DNA of 64,000 nt from Nostoc sp. ATCC 43529 (GCA_003326205.1 LWTK01000105.1:186001-250000); one strand, 5' to 3'; counted from the stretch's first letter, positions 50,317 to 60,970 are shown. Numbers and translations are program-made. The notes: generated from the sequence alone by a model not told the origin.

Positions 50317-51636
50317 GTGAAAATAGTACATTTAAGTAGTTATGACATCGCAGGAGGCGCTGCCCGTGCAGCCTACCGATTGCATCAAGGTCTTCAGACG
50401 ATTAATGTTAATTCTCAAATGCTCGTACAAGCTAAATTTAGCGACGATCGCACCATTATTCAGCCACAATCTAAATTAGAAAAAACTCTTGCCAAGGTAG
50501 GACATAGTTTAGATAGTCTAGCTCCAATATTTTATCGTCAACGCCAGTCAAATGAATTTTCTACTGAATGGGCACCAGACTTAATACTTCCTAGAATTAC
50601 CAAACTAAATCCAGACGTGATTAATCTTCATTGGATTAATGAAAGCTATTTAAAAGTTGAGACAATTGCTAAATTTGCTAGACCTATAATCTGGACTCTC
50701 CATGATATGTGGGCTTTTACAGGAGGATGTCATTATGACGAAGATTGTCATCAATACGTTAATTCCTGTGGCGCTTGTCCTCAACTTGGTAGTAATAAAA
50801 ACTGTGATTTATCTCGTTGGATATGGCAAAGGAAATTTAAAAGTTGGAAGAATACGCAGATGACTATTGTTAGTCCTAGCGTGTGGTTAGCTAAATGTGC
50901 TAGTTCAAGTTCTCTTTTTAGAAATAGACGAATTGAGGTAATTCCTAATGGTATTGATACACAAAGATACAAGCCAATGAACCGCCAAGTAGTCCGAGAA
51001 CTACTCAACTTGCCTCAAGATAAACAACTAATTTTATTCGCAGCGGTGAATGCAACTAGCGCTCCTCGAAAGGGATTTCATTTGCTTGAGTCAGCTTTGC
51101 AAAGTCTATGCAAATCTGAGTGGCGCGACAAAGTAGAGTTAGTTGTGATTGGTTCTTCTCATGCTGAGAATCAAACTGAGTTAGGTTTTAAGTCCCATTA
51201 TTTGGGTAAACTGAGCGATGATATATCTCTGGCGCAAATTTATGCAACAGCAGATGTATTTGTTGCGCCATCAATTCAAGATAATTTGCCTAATACAGTA
51301 CTAGAAGCGATCGCCTGTGGTACTCCCTGTGTTGCTTTTAAAATCGGTGGGATGCCAGATACGATCGAACACCAGAAAAATGGTTATTTAGCTCAACCCT
51401 TTGATGTGGAAGATTTAGCTCAAGGAATTGCTTGGGTGTTAGAAGATAAAGAGCGTCATCAAAAATTATGCGATCGCGCTCGTGAAAAAGTAGAACAGGA
51501 ATTCACTCAAGAATTACAAGCACGTTCTTACGTGTCTCTTTATACTCAAATTTTAGCGGAGAAACAACAATGTTTAACCAAATCATCCCAAAATTGTACG
51601 ACCACCGTAACTCTAATTCATGGTCAGCAAAATTGA
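50317..51636 (+). CDS. Glycosyltransferase family 4
   Basis: A GT-B glycosyltransferase of about 439 aa. 'KIVHLSSYDIAGGAARAAYR' marks the N-terminal domain, and 'EVIPNGIDTQRYKP', 'FVAPSIQDNLPNTVLEAIAC' and 'GTPCVAFKIGGMPD' mark the GT4 C-terminal domain with the donor-binding E-x7-E element. The GTG at 50317 starts just before the first strand and suits the family; a TTG at 50278 would add 13 residues. It overlaps the following methyltransferase gene by 67 bp. Confidence 0.9.
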   Translation: MKIVHLSSYDIAGGAARAAYRLHQGLQTINVNSQMLVQAKFSDDRTIIQPQSKLEKTLAKVGHSLDSLAPIFYRQRQSNEFSTEWAPDLILPRITKLNPDVINLHWINESYLKVETIAKFARPIIWTLHDMWAFTGGCHYDEDCHQYVNSCGACPQLGSNKNCDLSRWIWQRKFKSWKNTQMTIVSPSVWLAKCASSSSLFRNRRIEVIPNGIDTQRYKPMNRQVVRELLNLPQDKQLILFAAVNATSAPRKGFHLLESALQSLCKSEWRDKVELVVIGSSHAENQTELGFKSHYLGKLSDDISLAQIYATADVFVAPSIQDNLPNTVLEAIACGTPCVAFKIGGMPDTIEHQKNGYLAQPFDVEDLAQGIAWVLEDKERHQKLCDRAREKVEQEFTQELQARSYVSLYTQILAEKQQCLTKSSQNCTTTVTLIHGQQN

Positions 51637-52265
51637 GAGAAAAACGGCTGAGTTTTTTTTGTTCTCTCATGGTCTTAATACCCAAAACACAAACTACTGT
51701 GAAAATTCTTGACGTAGGAGGAGTACCAGATTTTTGGCAAAATTCGACATTTTTAGAAGAAATCACTTTAAATATAGAAATTTATACAGTCAATATAAAT
51801 CCTTTGTATGAACAGTATGGAACAAATAATCATAGAATTAAAGCTATGACTAGTGATGCCAGGAATCTCAAACAGTTTAAAGACAAAGAATTTGACATTG
51901 TTTTTTCAAATTCTGTCATTGAACATGTAGGAGATTATAGTGAACAACGTCAAATGGCTAATGAAGTAATGCGAGTTGGAAAAAGGTATTTTATTCAAAC
52001 ACCTAATCTTTACTTTCCAATTGAGCCTCATTTCATTTTTCCTTTCTTTCAATTTCTTCCAATACAACTTAGAGCAGAGTTGTTGACTCACTTTAATCTC
52101 GGCTGGTCAAAAAGAGAACAAGATAAACAAAAAGCTAAAGCTCAAGTTGAATCTGTTAAATTGCTCAGCAAAAACCAATTTGTGAATCTTTTTCCGGGTG
52201 CAAAATGTTATGAAGAAAAAGTTCTTGGCTTAACTAAATCCTTCATCATTTATGACGGCTGGTAG
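51570..52265 (+). CDS. Class I SAM-dependent methyltransferase
   Basis: A 231-aa methyltransferase. Motif I is 'VKILDVGGVPDFW', with the acidic 'TSDARNL' and 'FDIVFSNSVIEHVGDY' (motifs II-IV) and 'YFIQTPNLYFPIEPH'. It probably methylates a sugar or lipid carrier of the exopolysaccharide. The ATG at 51570 makes the gene overlap the glycosyltransferase by 67 bp, but the N-terminus 'MFNQIIPKLYDHRNSNSWS' reads as family-like, so the overlap seems real. Confidence 0.85.
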   Translation: MFNQIIPKLYDHRNSNSWSAKLREKRLSFFCSLMVLIPKTQTTVKILDVGGVPDFWQNSTFLEEITLNIEIYTVNINPLYEQYGTNNHRIKAMTSDARNLKQFKDKEFDIVFSNSVIEHVGDYSEQRQMANEVMRVGKRYFIQTPNLYFPIEPHFIFPFFQFLPIQLRAELLTHFNLGWSKREQDKQKAKAQVESVKLLSKNQFVNLFPGAKCYEEKVLGLTKSFIIYDGW

Positions 52266-52352
52266 AATTTTTTAATGAAATTATGAGCTTGAGAATAACT
52301 GTAAATAGATTAGATAAAGATAACTTACACAAGTTAGTTTAAAGCTAAAAAT

Positions 52353-53597
52353 ATGTTCTCAGACCAAATTATTAACAACCCAATTAATCAGAGCTTTCGG
52401 CAAATTTTGAGAATAATTGCAAAATTATTACGCAGGAGTTCGCGAGAAGAACTGTTATTACCTCTGGTTTTGAAAATACTTAAAATACGAATAGTAACAA
52501 ACAGCGAGCTACGAAATAACAATTGCAACCAACTTACTATTGCATTTGGCACTACAGAATATATAAAAACTGGCAACAGTTGTGTAATTGGTGAAACTCC
52601 AATTGGAATCAAAGATAGATCGAATCAAGAGTTTACGCTAGTTAATCCTTGGATATCTGAAGTTAATAGTGCTGAATTGATAGGTTCTAAAGCTGTAGGA
52701 TTCGATCGAGATGGAAATATTATTTCGCCATCTACTTTGCCACCAAAAGAACATTTAAATCATAGATTTGAAGGTGGATTACCTATCAGAACTTTGTTAA
52801 TCAAAACTCTACCTGGATTGAAAACCGTAGAACTGGATATAGCCTGTTCATTAGTGAACCACTGGAGCAAGAATTATTATCACTGGATAGTTGACTGCTT
52901 AACGCGAATAGAAGGTTTTGAATATTATCAAAAGCGAACTGGTTACAAGCCTCTATTAATTATTAATTCTCACCCTACATCATGGCAAATAGAGTCTCTG
53001 AAAATTTTAGGTTATCAACCAGAAGATTACATAGAGTGGAATATTTCAAAAGCAAAAGTCAAAAAACTAGTTGTACCAAGCTTTCGACGACAGGGAGAAT
53101 GGGTAGCGCCTAGTTCCTTACATTGGCTGAGACAACGCATACTTAACAATCTCCCTGCTAGCGAAGGCAATCAAATTTCCCATTCACCAAATATATATAT
53201 TTCTCGTGCTAAAGCGTCAGGTCGCCGAGTAATTAATGAAGATGAAGTAATGGAATTTTTAAGACCGCTAGGATTTGTCAGTTATAGCTTAGAAGGTATG
53301 AGTTTTACAGAGCAAATTCGACTATTTTCAACTGCCAAAAATATTATTGCTCCCCACGGTGCAGGGTTAGCAAATATGATATTCTCGCCCAAAAATACAA
53401 CTGTAATTGAATTTGTTACTCCTTGGGTGAGTTCAAGTTATTTTGTTCCATCACAAATACTAGATTTTCAGCACGGTTGCCTTGAATGTCATCAGACTTA
53501 TGGCCAACAGCTTAGGGAAACAAGAGGTGATTTGATAGTAGATATTGCAAATCTTAAAAGCCTTGTCCAGCAATTTAACCTATCAATTAAATTATAG
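52353..53597 (+). CDS. Glycosyltransferase family 61 (DUF563) protein
   Basis: A 414-aa protein of the GT61 family. Signatures: 'NHWSKNYYHWIVDCLTRIEG', 'IYISRAKASGRRVINEDEVM', 'AKNIIAPHGAGLANMIFSP'. It transfers a sugar of unknown identity in the polymer. No membrane segment is evident. It sits 88 bp after the methyltransferase gene. Confidence 0.88.
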   Translation: MFSDQIINNPINQSFRQILRIIAKLLRRSSREELLLPLVLKILKIRIVTNSELRNNNCNQLTIAFGTTEYIKTGNSCVIGETPIGIKDRSNQEFTLVNPWISEVNSAELIGSKAVGFDRDGNIISPSTLPPKEHLNHRFEGGLPIRTLLIKTLPGLKTVELDIACSLVNHWSKNYYHWIVDCLTRIEGFEYYQKRTGYKPLLIINSHPTSWQIESLKILGYQPEDYIEWNISKAKVKKLVVPSFRRQGEWVAPSSLHWLRQRILNNLPASEGNQISHSPNIYISRAKASGRRVINEDEVMEFLRPLGFVSYSLEGMSFTEQIRLFSTAKNIIAPHGAGLANMIFSPKNTTVIEFVTPWVSSSYFVPSQILDFQHGCLECHQTYGQQLRETRGDLIVDIANLKSLVQQFNLSIKL

Positions 53598-53645
53598 GTT
53601 TTGTCCACCAACATCTAGCTGATAATTGACACAATATCAAATCAT

Positions 53646-54842
53646 ATGAAAATTCTTCAAGTTCATAACGCATATCAGCATATGGGTGGTGAAGAAGTTG
53701 CCGTAGCTGCTGAAAATCAAATGCTTCAGCAGTATAAACATGAAGTTCATCAGTGGATTGTTGAGAATTCGAGTATAAGTGATATTAATATTTTCACAAA
53801 AGCAAAAATTGCTAAACAATCAATTTGGTCTGGCGAATCTTACTTAGAAATCCGAAAAAGATTGCAGGACTTAAAACCAGATATCGTTCATGTTCATAAC
53901 ACTATTCCTTTAATTTCACCCTCTGTGTATTCTGCTTGTTATGATGCAGGGGTTCCTGTTGTTCACACCTTACACAACTACAAGCTTATTTGCCCTGGCG
54001 CTTATTGTTTTCGGGATAGAAACGTTTGTGAAGATTGTATTGGCAAACCAATTGCTTATCCTGCGATTACTCATGGTTGTTATCGTAAAAGTCCAGCACA
54101 AACTACTATTGCAGTTGCAGGTTTAGTAGCTCATAAATTGCGAGGAACCTATCAAAAAAATGTAGATATTTATATCGCTTTGACACGGTTTGGTCGTCAA
54201 AAATTTATTGAAGGCGGATTACCTGCTGAAAAAATTGCAGTTAAGCCTAATTTTGTGACTTCAGACATTCAGCAAGGCGAACATCAGGGTAGATATGTAT
54301 TGTTTGTAGGAAAAATAGTGGAATACAAAGGAATTGAAACGCTTTTGGAGGCTTGGCATCTTCTCGATGAACCCATTCCCTTAAAGATTGTAGGTCAAGG
54401 TCCGTTGGAAATTTTACTTAAAAGTAGTTTACCAAGCGGTGTGGAATATCTAGGACGTTTGCCAAGAGAAGATGTTTTGAATCTGATGAAAGATGCTAGT
54501 TTTGTTGTTTTTCCTTCTGAATGGTATGAAGGGTTTCCCATGACTATTGCTGAAGCTTTTGCAACAGCTAGTCCCGTAGTTACTGGTCGTTTAGGTGCTA
54601 CTGAAGAAATTGTCAAAGATGGATTTTCCGGTTGGCATTTTACACCAGGAGATGCTCATGATTTGGCTCGGACAGTAAAACTAGCTTGGTCAGATCCTAC
54701 GGAGTTACGACGTAGGGGTCAATCAGCTCGTAAACAATACGATGAATGCTATTCTCTGGAAAAGAATTATCAAATGATTATGAGTATTTACGAAACTGCT
54801 ATTGCTTGGCAAAAAGGCCGTAAATCTTTGTCTGTTTTCTAA
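53646..54842 (+). CDS. Glycosyltransferase family 4
   Basis: A 398-aa GT-B enzyme. N-terminal 'KILQVHNAYQHMGGEEVAVA' and 'DIVHVHNTIPLISPSVY', C-terminal 'RYVLFVGKIVEYKGIETLLE' and 'FPSEWYEGFPMTIAEAFATA' define the GT4 family. A cysteine set 'CPGAYCFRDRNVCEDC' in the N-terminal half could bind a metal, seen also in related members. It adds one sugar of the repeat unit. Confidence 0.91.
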   Translation: MKILQVHNAYQHMGGEEVAVAAENQMLQQYKHEVHQWIVENSSISDINIFTKAKIAKQSIWSGESYLEIRKRLQDLKPDIVHVHNTIPLISPSVYSACYDAGVPVVHTLHNYKLICPGAYCFRDRNVCEDCIGKPIAYPAITHGCYRKSPAQTTIAVAGLVAHKLRGTYQKNVDIYIALTRFGRQKFIEGGLPAEKIAVKPNFVTSDIQQGEHQGRYVLFVGKIVEYKGIETLLEAWHLLDEPIPLKIVGQGPLEILLKSSLPSGVEYLGRLPREDVLNLMKDASFVVFPSEWYEGFPMTIAEAFATASPVVTGRLGATEEIVKDGFSGWHFTPGDAHDLARTVKLAWSDPTELRRRGQSARKQYDECYSLEKNYQMIMSIYETAIAWQKGRKSLSVF

Positions 54843-54883
54843 CAAAAGAAAATCAAAAATATTAACAATATCGTCGCCCTAAA

Positions 54884-55723
54884 ATGAAAATATCAATCAT
54901 TACACCTGTCTATAATTCCGAACAAACCCTTGAAAGAACAATTTTAAGCGTAATTAGTCAAACTCCAAGCTCGGAATTGGAGTACATTATTATAGATGGT
55001 GGTTCGAGTGATAAAACTTTAGAAATAATTCAGAAATATTCAACCAGAATAAATATAGTAGTTTCAGAGAAAGATAAAGGTACTTATGATGCCATGAATA
55101 AAGGCATATCTCTAGCTACAGGTGACATAATTGGGATTATCAATTCTGATGATTGGTATAACAATGGAGCTTTAATAAATGTAGAGCAAGTCTTTATAAA
55201 AAATCCAGAAATTTCCATTGTGCATTCACCTGTAAAAAATTACTTAGGTGGTCAACATTTAAGTACATTTATTCCTGGAAAATTGGATAACTTGCCCTTT
55301 AAGTTTACCGTTGCTCATCCTAGTTGTTTTGTCAAAAAGGAAGTATACGATCGCATAGGTTTATTTGACTTAACTTACCCTATGGCTGCTGATTATGACT
55401 TTATATTTAGAGCTTATACAAATGGATATAAATTTCATGATATTGATAGCCCTTTAGCCTCGTTTTCACTTGATGGAACAACAGGTCAACTAACAAATAA
55501 GCTGAAACTTATTCAAGAAAGTTGGAGCATTTCTAGCAAGTTTATTGCTGAAGCATCAAATCAAATAAAATCCAAGCATCGGACATTCTATATAAATTGG
55601 TTTTTGAGAGAAATTGCTACTCTTCCTCTTAAATACTTTGACCCATTCGTTGCCATAAAAATCAAAGGTTTTTTAAGACGGAAAATTGGTAAATTATCCT
55701 CAGATGAATATGGAGCGTGGTAA
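54884..55723 (+). CDS. Glycosyltransferase family 2
   Basis: A 279-aa GT-A glycosyltransferase: 'ISIITPVYNSEQTLERTILS', 'YIIIDGGSSDKTLEIIQKY', the metal-binding 'INSDDWY' and 'PMAADYDFIFRAYTNGYKF'. It lacks membrane segments. Followed 33 bp later by a strong terminator, which probably ends the main exopolysaccharide transcript. Confidence 0.91.
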   Translation: MKISIITPVYNSEQTLERTILSVISQTPSSELEYIIIDGGSSDKTLEIIQKYSTRINIVVSEKDKGTYDAMNKGISLATGDIIGIINSDDWYNNGALINVEQVFIKNPEISIVHSPVKNYLGGQHLSTFIPGKLDNLPFKFTVAHPSCFVKKEVYDRIGLFDLTYPMAADYDFIFRAYTNGYKFHDIDSPLASFSLDGTTGQLTNKLKLIQESWSISSKFIAEASNQIKSKHRTFYINWFLREIATLPLKYFDPFVAIKIKGFLRRKIGKLSSDEYGAW

Positions 55724-55755
55724 TAATGTCATAGTCCCGTTCTCCATTACCCTTT

Positions 55756-55797
55756 AAAAGTGCTGATTGCAACTCAAAAAAGCAATCAGCACTTTTT
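55756..55797 (+). terminator. Rho-independent terminator
   Basis: AAAAGTGCTGATTGC (55756-55770) pairs perfectly with GCAATCAGCACTTTT (55782-55796) and ends in a T run. It separates the exopolysaccharide operon from the WecG/TagA-type gene. Confidence 0.92.
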
Positions 55798-55832
55798 TCA
55801 TGACTTTTTCACTCCAACACCAATAGAAATTT

Positions 55833-56633
55833 ATGACTTATTCAACAAGGATAAATATCTGCGATATCGAGATAGATAGATACTCATTTGACCGGGTAGT
55901 TGAGGCGATCGCACATCAGGCAATCTCACGAGGTACTCCGAAATATGTCGTGACGCCCAACGCACAACATATTGTGGCACTCCAGCGGGATGCACTTTTT
56001 CGTCTGATATATCACCATGCCTTTCTGGTAGTTCCCGATGGTGTTCCTCTTTTATGGGCAGCTAAGTTTTTTAACACACCACTTTCTGGTCGAGTCAATG
56101 GAACAGACTTGTTCGAGCATCTATGCAAAGTCAGTGCTGACAGAGGACTGAAAGTGTTTCTGTTAGGTGGTCGTCCTGGAGCCGCAAAGAAGGCCAAACA
56201 GGTTCTAGAAGCAAGATATCCCAACCTCGATATTGTTGGAACTTATTGCCCTTACTACGGATTTGAGTCAGACCCAGACGAATTAAAACGAATCAATTTA
56301 GCGATTCAAGCAGCAGCGCCAGACATTCTATTTGTTGGGTTAGGTGCCCCAAAGCAAGAGTATTGGATATACGACAATTACCAAAAACTTGGCGTTCCAG
56401 TATCTATTGGTATTGGGGTCAGCTTTGAATTCGTTGGTGGAATGGTCAAAAGAGCGCCAAAATTCATGCAACAAGCTGGATTAGAGTGGTTTTTCCGGTT
56501 GATTATGGAACCTAAACGTTTATGGCAACGTTATTTCATCGGAAACAGCATCTTTATTCTGCTAGTACTGAAGCATAAATTCAGGTTGTTGTGGTCTTCG
56601 TCAATACTTTTGCCCAAAAAAGACGTTATATAG
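55833..56633 (+). CDS. WecG/TagA/CpsF-family glycosyltransferase
   Basis: A 266-aa GT26 enzyme. Conserved motifs: 'YVVTPNAQHIVALQRD', 'VPDGVPLLWAAKFF', 'GRVNGTDLFEHLC', 'LLGGRPGAAKKAKQVLEARY' and 'ILFVGLGAPKQEYWI'. These enzymes transfer the second sugar (N-acetylmannosaminuronate or similar) to a lipid-linked first sugar. It lies after the terminator, so it may have its own promoter, but its role belongs with the upstream cluster. Confidence 0.92.
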   Translation: MTYSTRINICDIEIDRYSFDRVVEAIAHQAISRGTPKYVVTPNAQHIVALQRDALFRLIYHHAFLVVPDGVPLLWAAKFFNTPLSGRVNGTDLFEHLCKVSADRGLKVFLLGGRPGAAKKAKQVLEARYPNLDIVGTYCPYYGFESDPDELKRINLAIQAAAPDILFVGLGAPKQEYWIYDNYQKLGVPVSIGIGVSFEFVGGMVKRAPKFMQQAGLEWFFRLIMEPKRLWQRYFIGNSIFILLVLKHKFRLLWSSSILLPKKDVI

Positions 56634-56889
56634 GCAACATCTTTCGTCCTACCCCCATCTACCTCAAAGCAGACAGCCAAAAAATTGAGGGTGCGGTGTA
56701 TAGACTTGAGCCATCTTTATCCCTATTGTTAGTGTGTTTGTCAGATTTAGAATAGGGTTTATCAAAAAAGTTGAATGTTCGTAGTTATAGCTAACTGCCT
56801 GCCTACACTGTAATGTTTGCAGTCGGTGTAGCTAGTTCACGCTAAAATATTCTTTCTTTGGCAACTGCTTAGGAAAGAGAATATAACCA

Positions 56890-57744
56890 ATGCCTAACCT
56901 CAACCTCATTTCAGAATATAAAAGCTTTGGTGGCAAACTCGGCTTTTACAGTCATTCGTCGTCAACCTGTAACGGTGAAATGCGCTTTGCCATTTATCAA
57001 CCACCACAAGCAACTCAACAACCTGTGCCAATTCTTTATTTTCTCTCTGGTTTGGCTTGCACTGAAGAGAATTTTATGGTTAAGGCGGGTGGGGTGCAGC
57101 GGTTTGCAGCTAAGTACGGTTTAATATTGGTTGCACCAGACACTAGTCCGCGTAATACAGGTATTCGAGGTGAGGATGATGACTGGGATTTTGGTACTGG
57201 TGCAGGGTTTTATGTTGACGCTACAGAAAAACCGTGGCGTCAATACTATCAAATGTATAGTTATGTCGTCCACGAATTACCTGCTTTAATTACCGCAAAC
57301 TTCCCCGCCCAATCGGATAAACAAGGTATTTTCGGTCATTCAATGGGGGGACATGGGGCGTTAGTTTGTGCCATGAGAAATCCACAACTCTACAAATCAG
57401 TATCAGCTTTTGCACCTATCACTGCACCTATGCGTTGTCCTTGGGGTCAAAAAATTTTCAGTGGTTATCTTGGCAGCGATCGCCAAAGCTGGAATGCTTA
57501 TGATGCTAGCGAATTAGTCAAAAAATTAGGATATCACAGCTCGATCCTCATTGACCAAGGCACTAGCGATAAATTTTTAGCTGAACAATTAATGCCAGAA
57601 GTGTTTGAGCAAGCTTGTGCCGATGTTAACCAACCGCTACAGTTACGTTACCAAGAAGGCTACGACCACAGTTATTATTTCATTTCCACTTTTATTGAAG
57701 ATCATATCCGTCATCATGCGATCGCTTTAGGATTAATTCACTGA
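56890..57744 (+). CDS. S-formylglutathione hydrolase
   Basis: A 284-aa alpha/beta hydrolase of the esterase D family that splits S-formylglutathione in formaldehyde detoxification. The nucleophile is S151 in [10 protein letters not shown], and the oxyanion region is '[18 protein letters not shown]'. The catalytic Asp and His fall in '[11 protein letters not shown]' and '[10 protein letters not shown]'. A formaldehyde dehydrogenase gene is usual beside it but is not in this window. Confidence 0.92.
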   Translation: MPNLNLISEYKSFGGKLGFYSHSSSTCNGEMRFAIYQPPQATQQPVPILYFLSGLACTEENFMVKAGGVQRFAAKYGLILVAPDTSPRNTGIRGEDDDWDFGTGAGFYVDATEKPWRQYYQMYSYVVHELPALITANFPAQSDKQGIFGHSMGGHGALVCAMRNPQLYKSVSAFAPITAPMRCPWGQKIFSGYLGSDRQSWNAYDASELVKKLGYHSSILIDQGTSDKFLAEQLMPEVFEQACADVNQPLQLRYQEGYDHSYYFISTFIEDHIRHHAIALGLIH

Positions 57745-58468
57745 CGGTAACCACCATCAGTTATCGATGAAACCATCACTTTTTTCGCTTTCGGGCAGGC
57801 AATGGGTAATAGCGAAAATAATCTTCCCAAAAAATCAGATACAAGCCTTTAATTTTAATTAGGGGAAAAAATTAAATATTTGAAAAGAGGTCGCTTGCTG
57901 CAATTTTCTAATGCGTCCTTTTTAAATTTATCTCCTAATTTTAATTATAGGGATTCCCCTATTGCCTTCTTATTTCAATAGCTATAAATTGATAATTACA
58001 AATTACTAATCAAAAGTTACGAATTATTACAGTAGTTTTCAATAAACTTCCATCATCAAGCAATTACTTAGTCAAAACTAAATTACAACAACAGATATAA
58101 ATAATTTTATGATTTGTAAAAAATAATGGGTAAATATTAATAACAAAACAAAATAAATTAAAAAAATGTCAATGAATTTAATATAAAAAAATATAATAAT
58201 TCGTCTAAAAGCAGAGATAATCTTTAAGAAGACAAAAACAATAAAAACCATTCATTTGGATAAGGTTTGATGTCTATAAGCTCCAACTTCAGGGGAGAAT
58301 TCAACAACTGAAGACTCCGCGTCATAAACCTGAAGAGGGAATAAAAGTGACTGTAAATTGGGTATGGGGCATGGGAGGAGAACAAGGGGAAAGACTTATT
58401 ACTACTTCCCTCTGCTCCCTACCCCCATTCCTTAGAGAAAAAGTTTAGCGAGAGGGTGTAGATTTAGT
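57745..58468. other. A+T-rich intergenic region
   Basis: 724 bp between the hydrolase and the glucan phosphorylase. Mostly A+T-rich with poly-A tracts (58080-58250), then a GGGTATGGGGCATGG-type heptamer stretch near 58359-58376. I see no gene or strong hairpin. The part near 58440 likely holds the phosphorylase promoter. Confidence 0.5.
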
Positions 58469-60682
58469 ATGGTTAATAGCAGTGCAACAGAAGCAGCACG
58501 ACGCTTGAGTGAAAAGTTACCTTTACCGCTCAAGCGTTTAGCAGATTTGGCTTATAACTATTGGTGGAGTTGGAGTGGCGATCGCGTTTCTTTATTCCAA
58601 ACCATCGATCCCCAAGAATGGGAACGCTGCGGCCATAACCCAGTGGCGATTTTAGAGTCAGCAAGCTACGAACGTCTCACCCAATTAGCAGAAGATCCAT
58701 CCTATCTCAAGCAGATATCCGCCCTGGCGCGTGAGTTTGACCAATATATTAAACAGCAAGATACTTGGGTAAGCCGAGTTGCACCGCAAGTATCTAAAGA
58801 ACACCCCGTTGCTTATTTTTGTGCAGAGTTTGGCATTCACGAATCCCTACCGGTTTATTCTGGTGGCTTGGGCATTTTAGCTGGGGATCACTTGAAATCA
58901 TCATCGGATTTGGGCGTACCGATGGTTGGTGTCGGCTTGTTGTATCGCCAAGGTTATTTTCGGCAACGCTTGAACCGCCACGGTTGGCAAGAAGATTATT
59001 ATATTGACAACCCTTTTGGGCAAATGCCCCTAGAGTTAATTAAAAATGACCAAGGGGAAGCGGTGACTATCCAGCTACAAGTCCGCCAGCGGTATGTAAA
59101 AGTGCAAATTTGGCGAGTGCAAGTCGGGCGAGTGACTTTATATTTATTGGATAGCGATCGCAACGATAACGATCCCATTGACCGTTGGCTAACAGGACAC
59201 CTATATGGCGGTAACTTAGAAACCCGCATCGCCCAAGAAGTTGTTTTGGGTATTGGCGGTGTCCGTGCTTTGAATGCCTTGGGAATTGAACCTTCTGTCT
59301 ATCACCTCAACGAAGGACACGCTGCATTTTGCACCTTGGAAATTGCCCGTTTAGAAGTTGAACGCACGGGCAAATCTTTCTACGACATCGAAGCCAAAGT
59401 GCGGAACAGCTGTGTATTTACTACCCATACTCCCGTTCCCGCCGGTCACGATGTCTTCTCCCCAGATTTAATAGACTCCTTCTTTGCCAACTACTGGCCG
59501 CAATTGGGACTTTCCCGCGAACAATTTTTGGCATTGGGCGCAAGGCGACTGGGCGATCCTTGGGAACCCTTTGGTATGACCGTTTTAGCATTGCGGATGT
59601 GTCGGGCTTGTAATGGCGTCAGTGAATTGCACGGTCAAGTTTCCCGTAAGATGTGGACAGTTCTGTTTCCGCAGCGATCGGAAGATACGGTACCAATTGG
59701 TTACATTACCAATGGCGTTCATGCACCCACTTGGACTGCACCCCTGTTAGCTGACTTATATAATCAATATCTCGGAGAAGACTGGAAAATTCGCGCCATC
59801 GATCCCAAGATGTGGGCCAAAGTTGACGACATTCCCGATGAGGAACTGTGGTCGCGACATCTCATTCTCAAAGAACGATTGATTGCTTTCACACGTTATA
59901 AAGTGAAGAAATCACGGGAGTTGCGTGGCGAAAATTATGAACTGATTCAAGCAACCGAAAGGCTACTCGACCCCAATGTATTAACCATTGGATTTGCCAG
60001 ACGCTTCAGCCCCTACAAACGTGGGGATCTAATTCTGCGGGACGCCCAACGCGCATTAAAGATTTTTGGCAACAATTCACGCCCCGTACAAATTATCTTT
60101 GCAGGTAAAGCCCACCCAGCAGATGAAGAAGGCAAGCGGATTATTCAGCGCTTAATGGAATGGTGTCATAATTCCGGCATTATTAACCGAGTCGCCTTTA
60201 TTGAAGATTACGACATTTACACTGGACAAAAATTGGTGCAAGGTGTGGATGTTTGGTTGAATAATCCTCGTCGTCCCCTGGAAGCTTCTGGTACGAGTGG
60301 GCAAAAAGTCTGCTTTAACGGCGGTCTTAATTGCAGCGTTCTCGATGGCTGGTGGTGCGAAGGTTACCAAGCAGGATCGGATGGCAAAGGAATTAACGGT
60401 TGGGCAATTGGTGAAGATGCTCATACTAGCGACCAAGTATTGCAAGATCGTATTGACTCGCAATCGTTGTATCAGCTTTTGGAAGAAGAAATCGTTCCTT
60501 TATACTACGACCAAGATGCTCAAGGTATTCCCCACCGCTGGGTAAAGATGATGAAAACGTCGATTAAGACAAATGCGCCGTTATTCAACACTGACAGAAT
60601 GATTGCTGACTACGTTTCACAAGTGTATGTCCCAGAGATTTCTAAAACTGTGGAACCGATTTTAGCTAAAGTTCTGCTGTAA
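58469..60682 (+). CDS. glgP: Alpha-glucan (glycogen) phosphorylase
   Basis: A 737-aa GT35 enzyme that releases glucose 1-phosphate from glycogen. The N-terminal DUF3417 segment 'PLPLKRLADLAYNYWWSWSG' marks the alpha-glucan phosphorylase subtype. The substrate region 'AYFCAEFGIHESLPVYSGGL' follows, and pyridoxal phosphate is bound by K613 in 'EASGTSGQKVCFNGGLN'. It is shorter at the C-terminus than the approximately 850-aa members I know, ending at '...PEISKTVEPILAKVLL'. Catalytic elements appear intact. A 32-bp perfect palindrome follows 44 bp downstream. Confidence 0.92.
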   Translation: MVNSSATEAARRLSEKLPLPLKRLADLAYNYWWSWSGDRVSLFQTIDPQEWERCGHNPVAILESASYERLTQLAEDPSYLKQISALAREFDQYIKQQDTWVSRVAPQVSKEHPVAYFCAEFGIHESLPVYSGGLGILAGDHLKSSSDLGVPMVGVGLLYRQGYFRQRLNRHGWQEDYYIDNPFGQMPLELIKNDQGEAVTIQLQVRQRYVKVQIWRVQVGRVTLYLLDSDRNDNDPIDRWLTGHLYGGNLETRIAQEVVLGIGGVRALNALGIEPSVYHLNEGHAAFCTLEIARLEVERTGKSFYDIEAKVRNSCVFTTHTPVPAGHDVFSPDLIDSFFANYWPQLGLSREQFLALGARRLGDPWEPFGMTVLALRMCRACNGVSELHGQVSRKMWTVLFPQRSEDTVPIGYITNGVHAPTWTAPLLADLYNQYLGEDWKIRAIDPKMWAKVDDIPDEELWSRHLILKERLIAFTRYKVKKSRELRGENYELIQATERLLDPNVLTIGFARRFSPYKRGDLILRDAQRALKIFGNNSRPVQIIFAGKAHPADEEGKRIIQRLMEWCHNSGIINRVAFIEDYDIYTGQKLVQGVDVWLNNPRRPLEASGTSGQKVCFNGGLNCSVLDGWWCEGYQAGSDGKGINGWAIGEDAHTSDQVLQDRIDSQSLYQLLEEEIVPLYYDQDAQGIPHRWVKMMKTSIKTNAPLFNTDRMIADYVSQVYVPEISKTVEPILAKVLL

Positions 60683-60725
60683 AGCACTTCCAAAAAATAA
60701 ATTATCCCAAATTATTTGTACATTT

Positions 60726-60757
60726 GTAGGGGCGCACAGCTAGCTGTGCGCCCCTAC
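60726..60757. repeat. Perfect 32-bp palindrome, GTAGGGGCGCA family
   Basis: GTAGGGGCGCACAGCT followed by its exact reverse complement. Related palindromes with a different core lie at 13074 and 25523. It probably also terminates glgP transcription. Confidence 0.75.
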
Positions 60758-60808
60758 CCTATGGTTTAATTACCTGAAAATTGCTGTAATATCATGTCAG
60801 CTTGATTA

Positions 60809-60970
60809 CCCATTTGGTAGCTCTAAAAACGTTTTTAACCACTCAATATTTCGTGCAGCCATACAGTTCAATTGCCACCCAACTATCTGCTCCACATATT
60901 ACTGCACACAAGGCAATGGTGAGAATGTCAATTAATGTTTTCCCCTGATTATTGAAGGGATGCCAAGTTG
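60809..60970 (-). pseudogene. ISAs1-family transposase remnant, frameshifted
   Basis: On the minus strand one frame (60970 to 60860) reads 'GKTLIDILTIALCAVICGAD' and 'SWVAIELYG'; the next frame (60862 to 60809) continues 'MAARNIEWLKTFLELPNG'. Together they match the N-terminal region of ISAs1-type transposases (LLDIITIAICAVICGAD). One frameshift and the missing catalytic part make it non-functional. Confidence 0.7.
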